Origin: Dimorphilus gyrociliatus
Lineage: Eukaryota > Annelida > Polychaeta > Dinophilidae
Direction of reading: 5' to 3'
Assembly (NCBI GenBank): GCA_904063045.1
Contig: CAJFCJ010000006.1
Coordinates: forward strand, 5,100,408-5,164,407
Length of the DNA stretch: 64,000 nucleotides
The stretch's first letter is position 1, and every line of letters begins with the position of its first letter. The position numbers and the translations under genes were made by a program. The notes under the pieces are model-generated. The model made no database searches, was not told where the DNA came from, and saw only the letters and a program-made list of their open reading frames with translations. Below, one piece after another: positions 35,758-47,031 of the stretch.

Positions 35758-36909
35758 ATTCTCTAATCTCTACGCTCTTTCTTCTTGTCGTTTTCTCCCT
35801 CTCTATCTCTCTCTCACTCCAAGCCGTCTACTCTCATATGAAAGTAATGCATTTTGAGCAAAATTTCAAAAGCTTTTTACCAAAAACGAAAAAAAAATAC
35901 AAACTGGAAAGATTCTAAACGAGATACGTATAGTTTTAACAGTTAAAAAAGAAATTGGATAAAAAGAGACAGATGTAACATGATAAGAATTTACTATTGT
36001 TAATACTTTCCTAGATACACGTGTTGTTTGTACAATAACTGGGGTGTTTCTTTTTTTTGAATTTCTGAAAAACTATCTTCATATTCAAGGAATAGGCCTA
36101 CAAACAGTTTTGAAATAAAAAAGAGTCTACCATTCAATGAAAACGAGTTGTTGTTATATAATTTTTGCTGTATACAAATAAAAATTTCAACAGAGGTTGA
36201 CAACGTACACTTAGTCAAGAGATAAACTGATTATCAATTCTCAATTTATACCAACAATCAGTTACAGTTGATCTTTTACTCGGGGCACATTTACATTTAA
36301 CTTATCAGCTGCTAAAGTCACTCAACTTCAATTATTAATTATTAAGTATTTTTAAAAGGATACTAAAGGTTTGTTTTTATAGAAAAATGACGTTTTATTA
36401 TTTAAATGAAGTGATATTTGAGCAATGAGAAGAGATAATTAAGGGAAAAGATGAGAATTAAGTCATTAAAAAACTGTTAATCATCAATTTACATTGAATT
36501 AATATAATAAGTGTTTTAAGAGGAATTGTTTCATATATAACTTTTTGTCCTCATCATTGGAAAATATAGTTATTTATATAATTTATATATAATTTTAACA
36601 AATGTCGCATAGATAACTTTATAATGCCTTAATTAGATAATCTCATTTCAATCGAATTAACGTGTATTAAAACGATAATTAAACGTAATTAGTTTCCATT
36701 GATGAAAAATGTACATTTTACTCTATTTTCTTTAGTAGTTGGTTATATATCTTTATGGAAATATTGGGTATATTTAAGGAAATTTCTTTGAAGTGTTTCA
36801 ATTCTATTCGTTTGTATTCGATATTCTACGATATACTGTTTTTCCGATTTCTGTGATCGATTAATCGAATTGTGTATCACCATCTTTCTGCCAAGAAATT
36901 TAAGCAATC
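35758..36909. other. Divergent intergenic region
   Basis: It separates the minus-strand sushi/EGF gene from GET3. The open frame 36000-36218 (minus) is not supported. It contains one TAGGCCTA palindrome at 36093. Confidence 0.4.
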
Positions 36910-38424
36910 ATGTCTGAAAAAGATAGTTTCGAGCAGTTTGAGCCATCCTTAAAAAATATCATTGACCAAACGTCTTTAAAATGGATTTTTGTAGGAGGAA
37001 AAGGTGGAGTTGGTAAAACGACCTGCAGGTATTCTATTATCGCTCAATTTTCAACACGTCATCTTAATTTTTCCGTTATAGCTGTAGCTTAGCAGTTCAA
37101 CTAGCTAAAGTCAGGGAATCTGTTCTGATTTTATCAACTGATCCGGCTCATAATATTTCTGATGCCTTCGACCAAAAATTCTCAAAGGCACCCGTTAAGG
37201 TTAAGGGTTTTGAAAATTTATTCGCTATGGTAACTAAGTTAAATGTTTTGCAATTTCTTTAACTGTATCCTCTGATCGACCGTTTTTTGTTTTAGGAAAT
37301 TGATCCCAATTTAGGATATACCGAACTACCAGATGAATTTTTCGGAGCTGACTCTAGTTAGTATATAATAGAATAATGATGTTTTTCTCCGCTGTCTTGA
37401 TAAATTATTATTGGAAAATATTAAATAATATTTTATCAATTATTAATCTTTTTAAAGATTCGTGGAATCTTGGAAAAAGTGCAATAAAAGAATTATGTCA
37501 AGCTTTTCCGGGTATAGACGAAGCAATGAGCTTCGCCGAAGTAATGAAGTATGCAATTAGTTTTAATTGACTTTTGTTGTTAATTTTTCTTATTTTCCTC
37601 TTTGACAGGCTAGTGAAAAATATGAATTTTTCGGTTGTCGTATTTGATACAGCTCCAACAGGTCATACACTTAGATTGCTAAGTTTTCCATCAATTGTAG
37701 AAAGCAGTTTAACCAAGATTCTTCGCCTAAAAAATCAAGTTGCTCCCTTTATAAATCAGGTACAACAAAAAGATATAGATTATTTTTTACTATTATATAA
37801 ACAGTATATACCTGCATATTCAACTGAAATTCTCTTCTCTTTAGATAACAGGGCTTCTTGGTATGCAAGAATTCAGCGCAGATAATCTTGCGAAAACGTT
37901 AGAAGATTTACTTCCAATTATACAACAAGTTAATAAACAATTAAAAAATCCGGTTTGTGTTCAATATACGTACTGTTATTTTTAAATGTTAATTTTCATT
38001 ATTTTTTTTTACAAACAGGATGAAACTACCTTTGTCTGTGTATGTATTGCGGAATTTTTATCTTTATACGAAACGGAGAGATTAGTTCAACAATTGACAC
38101 AATATAATGTAGACGTTCATAACATTATCGTGAATCATTTGATATTCTTGAACAACACTGACAAGCCATGTAAACTATGCGCTTGCAGATATCAAATGCA
38201 GGAAAAGTATTTATCACAGGTTAATATTTTATGGTTATGAATACTTAAACATTTTTAATTTTAAATATATTCTTCATTAGATGGAAGATTTATATGAGGA
38301 TTTTCATCTAGTTAAAATCCCTATACTTGAGCACGAAGTTCGCGGTGTACCCAGCATTTCGAAATTTTCCAAGTTCCTGATTGAACCATACAACCCCGAA
38401 GTCGACAAGCCATTTTTGAACTGA
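36910..38424 (+). CDS. GET3: GET3/ASNA1 ATPase, tail-anchored protein targeting factor
   Basis: Eight exons (36910-37028, 37082-37229, 37296-37356, 37458-37548, 37609-37759, 37845-37952, 38019-38219, 38281-38424) sum to 1023 bases, 340 residues, close to the family length. The deviant P-loop [13 protein letters not shown] crosses intron 1. Switch I is [17 protein letters not shown] and switch II is [15 protein letters not shown]. The hydrophobic TA-binding helix region contains [20 protein letters not shown]. The dimer zinc site CxxC is CKLCACRYQ. The end matches the family too ([18 protein letters not shown]-like; here [16 protein letters not shown]). In the cytosol, GET3 dimers bind tail-anchored membrane proteins and use ATP to hand them to the WRB/CAML receptor at the ER. 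All key residues are present. The next gene, DRC8, starts only 187 bases after the stop. Confidence 0.96.
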
Positions 38425-38505
38425 TTGAGATTATTTCCTTGTGTTTTAATTACTTTTCATTAAAAAAACAACTTAAATGTTTTTGTTAATTTCAAATTGA
38501 AATTC

Positions 38506-38511
38506 AATAAA
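38506..38511 (+). promoter_or_regulatory. Polyadenylation signal of GET3
   Basis: AATAAA lies 82 bases after the GET3 stop and 101 bases before the DRC8 start codon, so GET3 ends and DRC8 begins within about 100 bases. Confidence 0.55.
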
Positions 38512-38611
38512 ATTCCCGCCTCTTGAATATTGCGGAACCGGAAATACACCTGTTCTATACTACAATAAACATTACTCACGCCAGAGGGCTGTGACTATCC
38601 AAAAGGGCGTG

Positions 38612-39211
38612 ATGGTAAGAAATACTAATTCCATATAATTTGTTAATTACAGCAATTTAATAATACTATTTATAAAAGGCTGCACCAAAACCCGTTCAAC
38701 TTTCTTCTGAGGATATTCAGAAACTAAAACAGGCTTTCATGTTACACGATTACAACAAATCTAGTAGCATTTCTAGCAGGGATATTGGTTCCGTAATCCG
38801 ATCGGTTGGACTAAAACCAGCTGAAGGGGAAGTGGATGAAATACGAGCAGAAGTAGACGCTGCAGGTGGAAAATGTGATTTACAGATGCTCGTAAAACTT
38901 ATCAGTAGAATCGTGACGCAACCAGATAACTACAGTGGAAGGGATTTAAGTCTCGTCTTCGGTCAATTTGATACTTCTAAGAGTAATCTCATTCCTTTGG
39001 ATCAATTTCGTCATTTAATGACATCAGTAGGTGAAAAATTTTTAGACGAAGAAGTTGATGAGCTTTTAAAATGTACTGGCTGTCTTCAAAACGGAATGGT
39101 GAACTATGACAGTAAGAACTTTCATAATGGTTCTTTTTCTTTCTTATCTAATATAACTGTCTCTTTTTATTTACAACAGAATTTATCAAAGTAGTTATGG
39201 GAAAAGCCTGA
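38612..39211 (+). CDS. EFCAB2: EFCAB2/DRC8, EF-hand subunit of the nexin-dynein regulatory complex
   Basis: Three exons (38612-38614, 38679-39111, 39180-39211) give 155 residues. Exon 1 holds only the ATG, a common layout for small calmodulin-like genes. The first EF-hand reads AFMLHDYNKSSSISSRDI with DIGSVIRSVGLKPAEGEV after it, closely matching EFCAB2 (IGTIIRSLG..PTEGE) and its calmodulin-like ancestor. The third hand (FDTSKSNLIPLDQF) and MVNYDKFIKVVMGK complete the four-hand plan. The loops lack several calcium ligands, and hand 1 ends in Asp where Glu is usual, so calcium binding may be weak, as in the family. DRC8 sits in the axonemal nexin-dynein regulatory complex of motile cilia. A calmodulin-like or centrin-like protein is a less likely alternative. 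Note the ciliary gene SPATA17 1.2 kb downstream. Confidence 0.8.
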
Positions 39212-39546
39212 GAAAAAATTTTGCAAAGTTCAATTTTTGGTCATAAAAAGTAGAAAACTATATTTATGTTATTTGTTTAAGATTGGAAAAGAAATTTTTT
39301 GATAATTGTGTAATAGTGAAATTTGTCTTTTTATAGTTGCCATAAAATCGTTAATTGCACGATTTTCAACAAATTAAGACCTAAAAGAATGAATTTTTAC
39401 TCTTTTTGATTAATTAAGTAATTAAAAATGTTTAATTAAGGTTTTTACATGTATGCTTCCAAAGAAATATCCTGTTCAAAATAACATTGGTTTTGTAATT
39501 ATTTATTTGAAATCCATCTAACAGCCAAAAGTTACATTAAAATTAG
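39212..39546. other. Convergent 3' spacer between DRC8 and FAM136A
   Basis: 335 bases holding the 3' ends of two convergent genes; nothing else is seen. Confidence 0.45.
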
Positions 39547-40190
39547 CTAGGAAGATCCCTGATTTACGAATTCTTTAACTCTTTTTTTGATATTTGGGAT
39601 TAACTCTAAATGAGAATCTGCGCATTTCACCATACATCCTTCAACATCATATTTGTACCGACTTCCTGATGATGACGAATTTTTACTTATTTCATCTCTG
39701 GCTTTATCCTGACAATCCATGGCACATCTTTGTAATCTGTTCTATTAACGTAAAAAATTGAAATTTTTTCCAAAGAGTTTCTCTTATGGATGTTAAAATG
39801 AACAAACTTGAAGTTGTGCTAATTCTGATTCCATAAAGTGTTGAGCTTGTTGAACAGAAACTGTACACCTCTCAATACAACGCTGCGTATCTTCCATACT
39901 TAAGCTTTCATTACGGCAGCAATTTGCACTATCCTCGTACATTTTTACCTAAAAAAGACATACTTTAGATGATCTGATGAAATAAAGAGTAAGGAATTGG
40001 AAACGTGAGCGATAAGGGGATATTTATCCTTTTAATGTTAATCTTACAATTCATTTACATATTAGGACTATCCCCAAATTCTCATTGATTCTACATCATT
40101 AATTACCTGCATTTTCCTAAAATAATCCCTATCTAAGTCTCTAATCATGCTGGTTACAGCATTTTTGACACGCTCTTGAGCCGCTTCCAT
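39547..40190 (-). CDS. FAM136A: FAM136A homologue, mitochondrial twin-cysteine protein
   Basis: Three exons (40190-40107, 39948-39808, 39741-39547), all phase 0, encode 139 residues, the usual family length. The N-terminus MEAAQERVKNAVTSMIRDLD is followed by YFRKMQ and the cysteine pattern NCCRNESLSMEDTQRCIERC, then a second pair LQRCAMDCQDKARDE and GCMVKCADSHLELIP. Spacing and the closing HLELIPNIKKRVKE agree with vertebrate FAM136A (HMHLIPTMTKKMKE). The paired CxxxC cysteines are those of intermembrane-space proteins imported by the MIA40 pathway. The molecular role is not established; the human gene has been linked to Meniere disease. It is divergently transcribed from SPATA17 with 227 bases between start codons. 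Confidence 0.93.
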
Positions 40191-40417
40191 TTTCACCAAA
40201 GGTCACCGTCGCAGTCTCGTAAAGTATAAACCGTATCAAGATATAATTAATTTCAAAGAATAAGAAAATTTCAAAATTATTTAGTCTTTGAGATAAATTT
40301 TTTTTGATATAAAGGAGTAAATTACAATATATTTTGTTCACAATTTAGTGCGAACCTATTACTGTCATAGTAACAATGTATACGGTCATATAAGTCTAAA
40401 AAAGAACGAATAAAGTC
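40191..40417. promoter_or_regulatory. Bidirectional promoter region FAM136A / SPATA17
   Basis: Two divergent start codons lie 227 bases apart, so one short region must hold both promoters and both 5' untranslated regions. No TATA box stands out in either direction. Confidence 0.6.
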
Positions 40418-42088
40418 ATGTCTACTCTAGCTAGACTAGTAAGCGAAACAGATGATATTGGAACAAATGTGTATGAACTAACAGCGTAAGTTTTCACAAG
40501 ATTTAACAGTGGATTCTAACAAAATTAATTGACAATAATTTCTAAATTGACAAACAGAAAAGCCGAAGAAAATAGGCGAAGAGATTATGGTTCCTCTGTC
40601 AAGGTACAGTCTTGGTTTAAAGGCCACAAAACTCGTTCATATATCAAGTAAATAGATTAAACTTATCTTTATAAAAAAAGAGCAAAGTAGTAATTGAAAA
40701 TTTTGCATCGTTAGACACTTAAATAGTTGTGCAGCAAAAATTCAAAAGCACTGGAGAGGATACCTTGGTAGAAAATACTTCCGGCAGAAATTATCAGTAA
40801 GAAATAAATAGACTAATATAGTTATTAGTTTTGAACATAAATAATATGTATAAACATTCACATACTGTATACATTACTAAATAGGATATGGTTCTTGCAT
40901 TGAAAGTTACAAGATTCAATGAAATGGCAGTAAAGGTAAGTTACTATAAAAGAGATAGAGTAATTGCTTGAATGATGGAGACAAGACGATAGAAAGAGTC
41001 TTAAATTATTTATAAACTTTACTTTATCTAAAAATAGTGCTCTTACTTTAATATAGATACAAAAAGTATGGCGAGGATACTATTCCAGGAAATACGTATT
41101 CAATTACTATGCTAGACAACGATATTTAGAGGCACTTTTGCACAAGAATGAGACAATCCGGTAATTAAAATTAATTATTTATATTTAAGAATAGTCTTAT
41201 TAAATAATTATTCCATTTTTAGAAATGAATTAAAAGAATGGGAAGAAATGGAAAATCGTCGTCAGCAAATAGAAGAAGATGAAATTATGAAAAGTAGAAT
41301 TAAAAATTGGGCGCAAGGTCATCACCATCTTCGGGGAACTACTGTTATTCCTGGCATTTATAATTCTCCTTACAAACCGTTGGTGTTTTTAGAATTCTTA
41401 TACATAATTTGTTGATAATTTCTATGCATTGCTGTTAATTTATAGCATTCCAGAGTTGGAAACTCAATTAATTTTAGCCAAGCCGAGGGTTGCCGATAGT
41501 GGAATGAAGAACAGAAGAAATAAATATGTTAAATATGGCTCGGGCGATGCTTTTGAACTAAATCAATTAGAGAGTTTGCCTCCAATTCACGAAAAACCTC
41601 AAGGTCCATTTAGAGATCCACACGAAGTATGGCGTCAACGATTAAAACCCTTGAAACCTTCTCTTCGTGTTCAAACTTCTTATACATCTGTCGAAGAGGC
41701 TAGAGAGCTTATGAGAAAGGAAGAATGGGCAGCACGTTTATTCGATAAAAAGTAAATAGTTCATATCATATTACGAAGCTTTTTTAAACATTCCTTTTTT
41801 ATTTTCCAGGTTAGTTCCATTTACTCATCCACCGGAAAAGCAGTACCAACCACTTCTTCACGGTTCTTCTCAATATGGTCAAATACCTTACGGTACTGCT
41901 TACTTCCGCGAGGAAAAGCCAGAAAGATTCATAATGGCACACGTAAGTTTCACTACATCAGATGACTTTGATATTCTGTAAAAAAGATTGCTACAGATGC
42001 ATGTTTTTTCTCCTTACAGAATCCGAAACATTTTAACACGGTAGTACCACCTATCGAGGTTTTTGAAAAGGTCAACGATGTTTATTGA
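40418..42088 (+). CDS. SPATA17: SPATA17 homologue, IQ-motif axonemal protein
   Basis: Nine exons (40418-40485, 40558-40647, 40715-40796, 40885-40935, 41057-41160, 41223-41378, 41446-41751, 41810-41942, 42020-42088) give 352 residues in frame. The start MSTLARLVSE resembles human MATLARLQA. Three IQ calmodulin-binding motifs follow: KVQSWFKGHKTRSYI, KIQKHWRGYLGRKYF and KIQKVWRGYYSRKYV. After a charged coiled-coil stretch (NELKEWEEMENRRQQ) come the family-specific blocks IPGIYNSPYK, KPQGPFRDPHEV, LRVQTSYTSVEEARE and the end SSQYGQIPYGTAYFREE. In vertebrates SPATA17 is testis-enriched and tied to the sperm flagellum. The intact frame and conserved end indicate a functional gene. A polyadenylation signal is at 42150. 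Confidence 0.95.
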
Positions 42089-42510
42089 CTGTCTTAATCA
42101 GTATAAGAATTAACAAAAATTAATTTCATATATACATAAATCGTTATTTAATAAAAAAAAATAACAAGAGAAAATCCACCATTATATTTAATTTTTAGTA
42201 TTATTTTGATTGAATATACATTCATAATTTCCAATTGATACTATTTGCTTCGTTGAGAACAATCTTAAAATTTCACTGTGTATACAATTATTCAAGGAGG
42301 TATCATAATCCAAATCCATTATAACTTAAGTAAAGAAGAAACTTTTTGAAGGATGGTGCGTGACTGCCGTTCCTTTGCTCTTTCTTTCCTTGATTTTATT
42401 TTCTTTTGGAGATTCAAAGGAAAAAGACTCAAAAGCTCAGAACAAAAATACATAAAGCTATTCGGTTAAAACAACAAAAGAGAGAAAAAAAGTATAGCTT
42501 GGAAGGTTAT
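42089..42510. other. Convergent 3' spacer between SPATA17 and FITM
   Basis: It contains AATAAA at 42150-42155 for SPATA17 and the 3' region of FITM; no further gene is seen. Confidence 0.45.
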
Positions 42511-43446
42511 TTAGGACGATTTTTTCAATGCTTTCACTACACTGTCTTTTCCAGGCATTCCCGGTGAGTTATCATGGTGATAATATCCGGAATAGGTTAT
42601 TAGCCAACACATACACGCTACACAGGTTCCAGTCAACTTTTGAGGCATATTATGAAAGTAAAGGACTGTTATGAACAGCATCACCTCCCAAAGTATAGCT
42701 AAACTTGCCATTAATACAAAACAAACTCTAATTGTTGGCGTTATGCGATCATATAGCAATTTAAAAGAATTTCGGTCACTTTCAGGTATTCTGCAAGTTC
42801 CCTCACGAACCTCCTTTTCTATTTGATCAGGTATTCTTTCCCAACCTCTTAAGACTTTGGCTTCTTCGTGTAAAATCAATATTGCATAAGTTAGAAGGAA
42901 GCAATGCCCTGAAATATCGAAACCAACCCATGTCCCACCGTTTCTAACACATTCTCTTTTCCATGTAATACTTGGATTGTTAGAACAGAAACCAGTTATC
43001 CTCTCTATAAAGTTAAAAGCCGTCGTGGAGACATACCACAGACCTGTGGCTACTAACAGCCGTAATAAATTTGATGTGATTCTTCTGCGATTAGCTAATG
43101 TGTAAACGTAGCTTGTAGATATTATGAACATTCCAGCAATTGAAAATGTCCAAAACCATCCTAATTTTGCAAAATATTGATTGAAAAAGTTCTTTTTATT
43201 AGAGAAGTAACTCCTAGGAATAGGAACAATATCAGTTACGAGAGATAAGACAGTGACTCCACATAGATAGAGTCCTATTTTCGTCGTCGTATTATAAAAG
43301 AGAACTTTCCGACAAGCGTAGAGAATAAGCATCACTAAAAAGTTTCCTATATGGGTTGGTTTGGCCACAGGTAATTTATCCTTCTTCCCATTGATCTTAA
43401 CACTCTTCGGTCGGAACTTTAGACCTTCTTTGGCAGTCTGATTCAT
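42511..43446 (-). CDS. FITM2: Fat storage-inducing transmembrane protein (FIT/FITM)
   Basis: A single-exon frame of 311 residues with about six hydrophobic segments. The FIT hallmark is FDISGHCFLLTYAIL (residues about 175-190), holding the first catalytic histidine of the lipid-phosphatase-like fold; the second is in ITYSGYYHHDNSPGMPGK near the C-terminus. Other family positions are NQYFAKLGWFWT, FNFIERITGFC and RECVRNGGTWVGFDISGH. FIT proteins reside in the ER membrane, act as acyl-CoA diphosphatases and are needed for lipid-droplet budding and ER lipid balance. Length and histidines suggest an active enzyme. The N-terminus is basic, as in vertebrate FITM2. FITM1 versus FITM2 cannot be separated with certainty; invertebrates usually have a FITM2-like gene. 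It is divergent to ACTR2 (start codons 636 bases apart). Confidence 0.93.
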   Translation of the reverse strand: MNQTAKEGLKFRPKSVKINGKKDKLPVAKPTHIGNFLVMLILYACRKVLFYNTTTKIGLYLCGVTVLSLVTDIVPIPRSYFSNKKNFFNQYFAKLGWFWTFSIAGMFIISTSYVYTLANRRRITSNLLRLLVATGLWYVSTTAFNFIERITGFCSNNPSITWKRECVRNGGTWVGFDISGHCFLLTYAILILHEEAKVLRGWERIPDQIEKEVREGTCRIPESDRNSFKLLYDRITPTIRVCFVLMASLAILWEVMLFITVLYFHNMPQKLTGTCVACMCWLITYSGYYHHDNSPGMPGKDSVVKALKKSS

Positions 43447-44081
43447 ATCTTTAATGCTGTTCTAGTTTTCGATACAGGATGCTCGAAACGTTTACTGAAC
43501 GGTTACCGATTTATTACCGGTTGGCTCATGGTAAACCTAATATGAGTGAATAGTACGGGAACTATTTATATCTTGACTTGATATTTTGGTTCACACCTTT
43601 AAAACGTTAAAAAGTATTTAATTACTTTACTTAACCCATAATATCCATAACCTTATTGTAAATATTAATTAGTGCTTGTTTTTCACAAAATATTGTAGGT
43701 TTGGGTTATTGTGAAAAAATATAATATTTCTTTTTAATATAAAATAAAAGTGGTTTAAATATTATCTGTTAAAAGAGAAATTGCAATTAACAGTCTCTTT
43801 TGTATAAATCATTACTGGTCAAATTGCAAATTGAGGATAAGTAACTATTTCTTAAGAAGTGTCTTTAAAGAAATCTCGTAAAATTAATAATTTTTAAATA
43901 AAGAATGAAATTACTCTTGCATAGAAAATTAAAATTGATTTTACTTGAATAGAAACTTGAATTGTCTGTTATAAGTCGCTTTCGCTCACTGACAAGTGGT
44001 GTTTAGGGCTGCCAACTTCCGCCCCAAGAATTTCCTGATACATTTTTTTTTCCTCTTATTTTAATCTCCGTCGACTATAAC
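43447..44081. promoter_or_regulatory. Divergent promoter region FITM / ACTR2
   Basis: 635 bases between divergent start codons. A polypyrimidine-rich segment (near 44045-44065) precedes the ACTR2 ATG. No TATA box is clear. Confidence 0.4.
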
Positions 44082-46504
44082 ATGGACAAACAAGGTAGAA
44101 GAGTGGTAGTTTGCGATAACGGAACAGGTGTAAGTATGAATTTGTTTATTTTCTTGCAACCTAAGACAACCCTGTCAATGCGGAAGTTGTACACTGAAAA
44201 CCGGCGTAGCCTTTTGTAAACAGACTACTTATTTTATTAATATCTCTTATTTCAGTTCGTAAAATGTGGATTTGCTGGAGCAAATTTACCGCAATTTATA
44301 TTTCCATCACTAATTGGACGGCCGATTCTGAGATCGACATCGAAAGTTGGCAATGTTGAATTAAAGGTATGATTATCACACATGAGCCACATCCCCCTTT
44401 CAAAAAGTAGTCTATTGCTACCATCCAAATGAGCTATCATGTAATATTCTTATACATTTTAAAACAGGAACTAAGGGAACATAACTTAAAACATATAAAA
44501 AAGTCGAAAAAACAATATAGATGAAAAAAGTTACCATTAAAAATTACCATAAAATCAATAAAAAATGATTAAATATTCTAGTTTAACCAACAAAATAAAG
44601 ATGGTAATATCAATTAAACAATTACATGTAAACAAGAGGCTAGGCTGAACCCTGCTATGAGCTCATACTTGAATGTAAAAAAAAAGTAGGAACTGTTTCA
44701 CCTGAGCAGTTTAGTTCCCTTAGACCAGCCCATATTTTTATTTGAAAAAGTTTTGTGCAAATGAAAATTAATGGATTCATAATTCTGTTGATATTTTGAC
44801 TATCATTCGCATGGATTGCTTATATGAATTAATGACCTTTTGAAAATACGAATGTAAATCAACTGGTCTAATACTTGTGTTTTTTTTTGGCTATACATGA
44901 CAATTAGTTGCATATTGTTTAAATTAAACATATTTTATTTTGGCCAAACATTATTTACAAAATAATTTCCAATTATCATTTGAAAGCCTATATATACATA
45001 TGTACAGTATATATACATAACTTTGTTTATATTAGTAGGATACATATTCCTTTAAATCAGCATATAATTCTTGTTTTTGTTTGTTCTTAAACGAGTTATT
45101 AATGATCAAACTTTTAGTTATTGGTATATTATCATTTATAAATATTTATATTTATTATCGCTATCTTAACTTAGGATATAATGATTGGGGATGAAGTAGT
45201 AGCCGATGAAGTACGTTCCATGCTAGAAGTTTATTATCCAATGGAAAATGGAATAGTTAAATCCTGGGATGATATGGGTTATCTTTATGATTATACTTTT
45301 GGAGAAAAGAAGCTTAATATTGATACTAGAAATAGCAAAATTCTTTTGACTGAACCTCCTATGAATCCTTTAAAGAATAGAGAAAAGATGGTTGAGGTAA
45401 ATAAATTGTTAACAGCTATTTGTAAGAAGTGAAAATGATTTTACTGTATTCTTCTTTTATATCAATTTTTAGCTTATGTTTGAAAAGTACCAATTCGAAG
45501 GCCTTTATATTGCTATTCAAGCCGTATTAACACTTTACGCTCAAGGCTTACAAACAGGAGTAGTTATTGATAGCGGGGATGGTGTTACTCATATTTGCCC
45601 AGTTTGTGAAAGCATTGTCTACCAACATGCTATTAGAAGATTAGATATTGCCGGCAGGGATATAACAAGATATTTGATCAAGGTACTCTCATTTTAGAAA
45701 AATTTATATATATATATATTTATATATGTTTTATTTTAATCTAGTTATTGCTCTTACGTGGATATAATTTCAATCACACGGCTGATTTTGAGACTGTTCG
45801 AATAATGAAAGAGAAACTATGTTACGTTGGCTACGATATTGAACAAGAAAAAAAATTAGCTCTGGAGACAACAGTTTTGGTTGAAAATTACGAAGTACAA
45901 TTATTAATTATATATATTTTAATAGTTTATTAGTTAATTAATCTAATAGTTTTTTATTAACTTTTTTTAAACAGCTTCCAGACGGTAGAGTTATTAAAGT
46001 AGGAGGTGAACGTTTTGAAGCGCCAGAAGCTCTTTTTCAACCACATTTAATTGATGTAGATGGTGTGGGAGTTGCTGAATTATTGTTCAATACTATTCAG
46101 GCGGTAGATATTGACTATAGGGCTGAATTGTATAAACACATTGTTCTGTCTGGAGGATCTACTTTGTATCCTGGCTTGCCAAGTCGTTTAGAAAGGGAAA
46201 TTAAGCAAATATACTTAGAACGCGTTCTTAAGGGGAATACGGAGGCTTTGGCTGTAAATAATATTTTCAATTTATTCGTTATTATACATTTAATGAACCT
46301 AAATACTAATTTTATTTCGTTCAATTATAGAAATTCAAGATAAGGATCGAGGATCCACCCAGGAGGAAGCATATGGTCTACGAAGGCGGAGCTGTTCTAG
46401 CAGACATTATGAAAGATCGTGATGAATTTTGGATGTGGAGAAAAGATTATAACGAACAAGGTGCCGCTAATGTGCTTAAGAACAAAATGGGTGGGATTCG
46501 TTAA
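44082..46504 (+). CDS. ACTR2: Actin-related protein 2 (Arp2/3 complex subunit)
   Basis: Seven exons (44082-44129, 44256-44366, 45175-45396, 45473-45682, 45745-45894, 45975-46253, 46331-46504), all phase 0, give 397 residues. The actin fold is complete: [17 protein letters not shown] (phosphate loop 1), [33 protein letters not shown] (phosphate loop 2), [57 protein letters not shown] and [17 protein letters not shown]. These match Arp2 rather than actin or Arp3. Arp2 forms the nucleating pseudo-dimer with Arp3 for branched actin networks. Compared with vertebrate Arp2 there is a two-residue insertion in the subdomain 2 segment ([13 protein letters not shown]) and a changed target-side loop ([12 protein letters not shown]). 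Intron 2 (808 bases) is ten times longer than the other introns. Confidence 0.96.
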
Positions 46505-47031
46505 CTTAACGATCAAATCAGTCTTCTCTTCAGGTCGTTATTTCGCTAGAATTGATGCTTTTTTGACAACATTGACCTATTCTTTAAAAATTTGCGATTA
46601 AAATTATGCAAATATTATAATACTTACAACTGATTAAAAAAAAAAAATAACAAAAGCAGAAGACTTGTTTAACATACAAAAATACACACTGCAACCTTTT
46701 TTTTTTTTCCAATTACAGATTTTTATTTAAAAGAAAATAAAGCATTCACCTAAATTTTTTAGGTTACTATTTCTTTTCTACTCTATCACACTATTCTTTT
46801 AAGTTAAACTATTTAAGATTAAACTCACAAAAAAGAGAACAAAAATAATAATAATAAATAGAATATGTATAGATTATAATTTGGTCACTTTTTCGGTATA
46901 GTTTTAGTTGTTGTATAGAAAAATAAGACTTAAAAAGCAATATAATAATGGTAATCGTTTTACTTTTCATATCTTAAAAAGTATTTTATTATAGCTGCTC
47001 CTTGTTTCCCTCTTTTCCTTGAATTCTTCTC
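46505..47031. other. Convergent 3' spacer between ACTR2 and the adhesion GPCR
   Basis: Homopolymer-rich 3' sequence; a candidate AATAAA for ACTR2 is at 46736-46741. No gene is seen. Confidence 0.4.
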
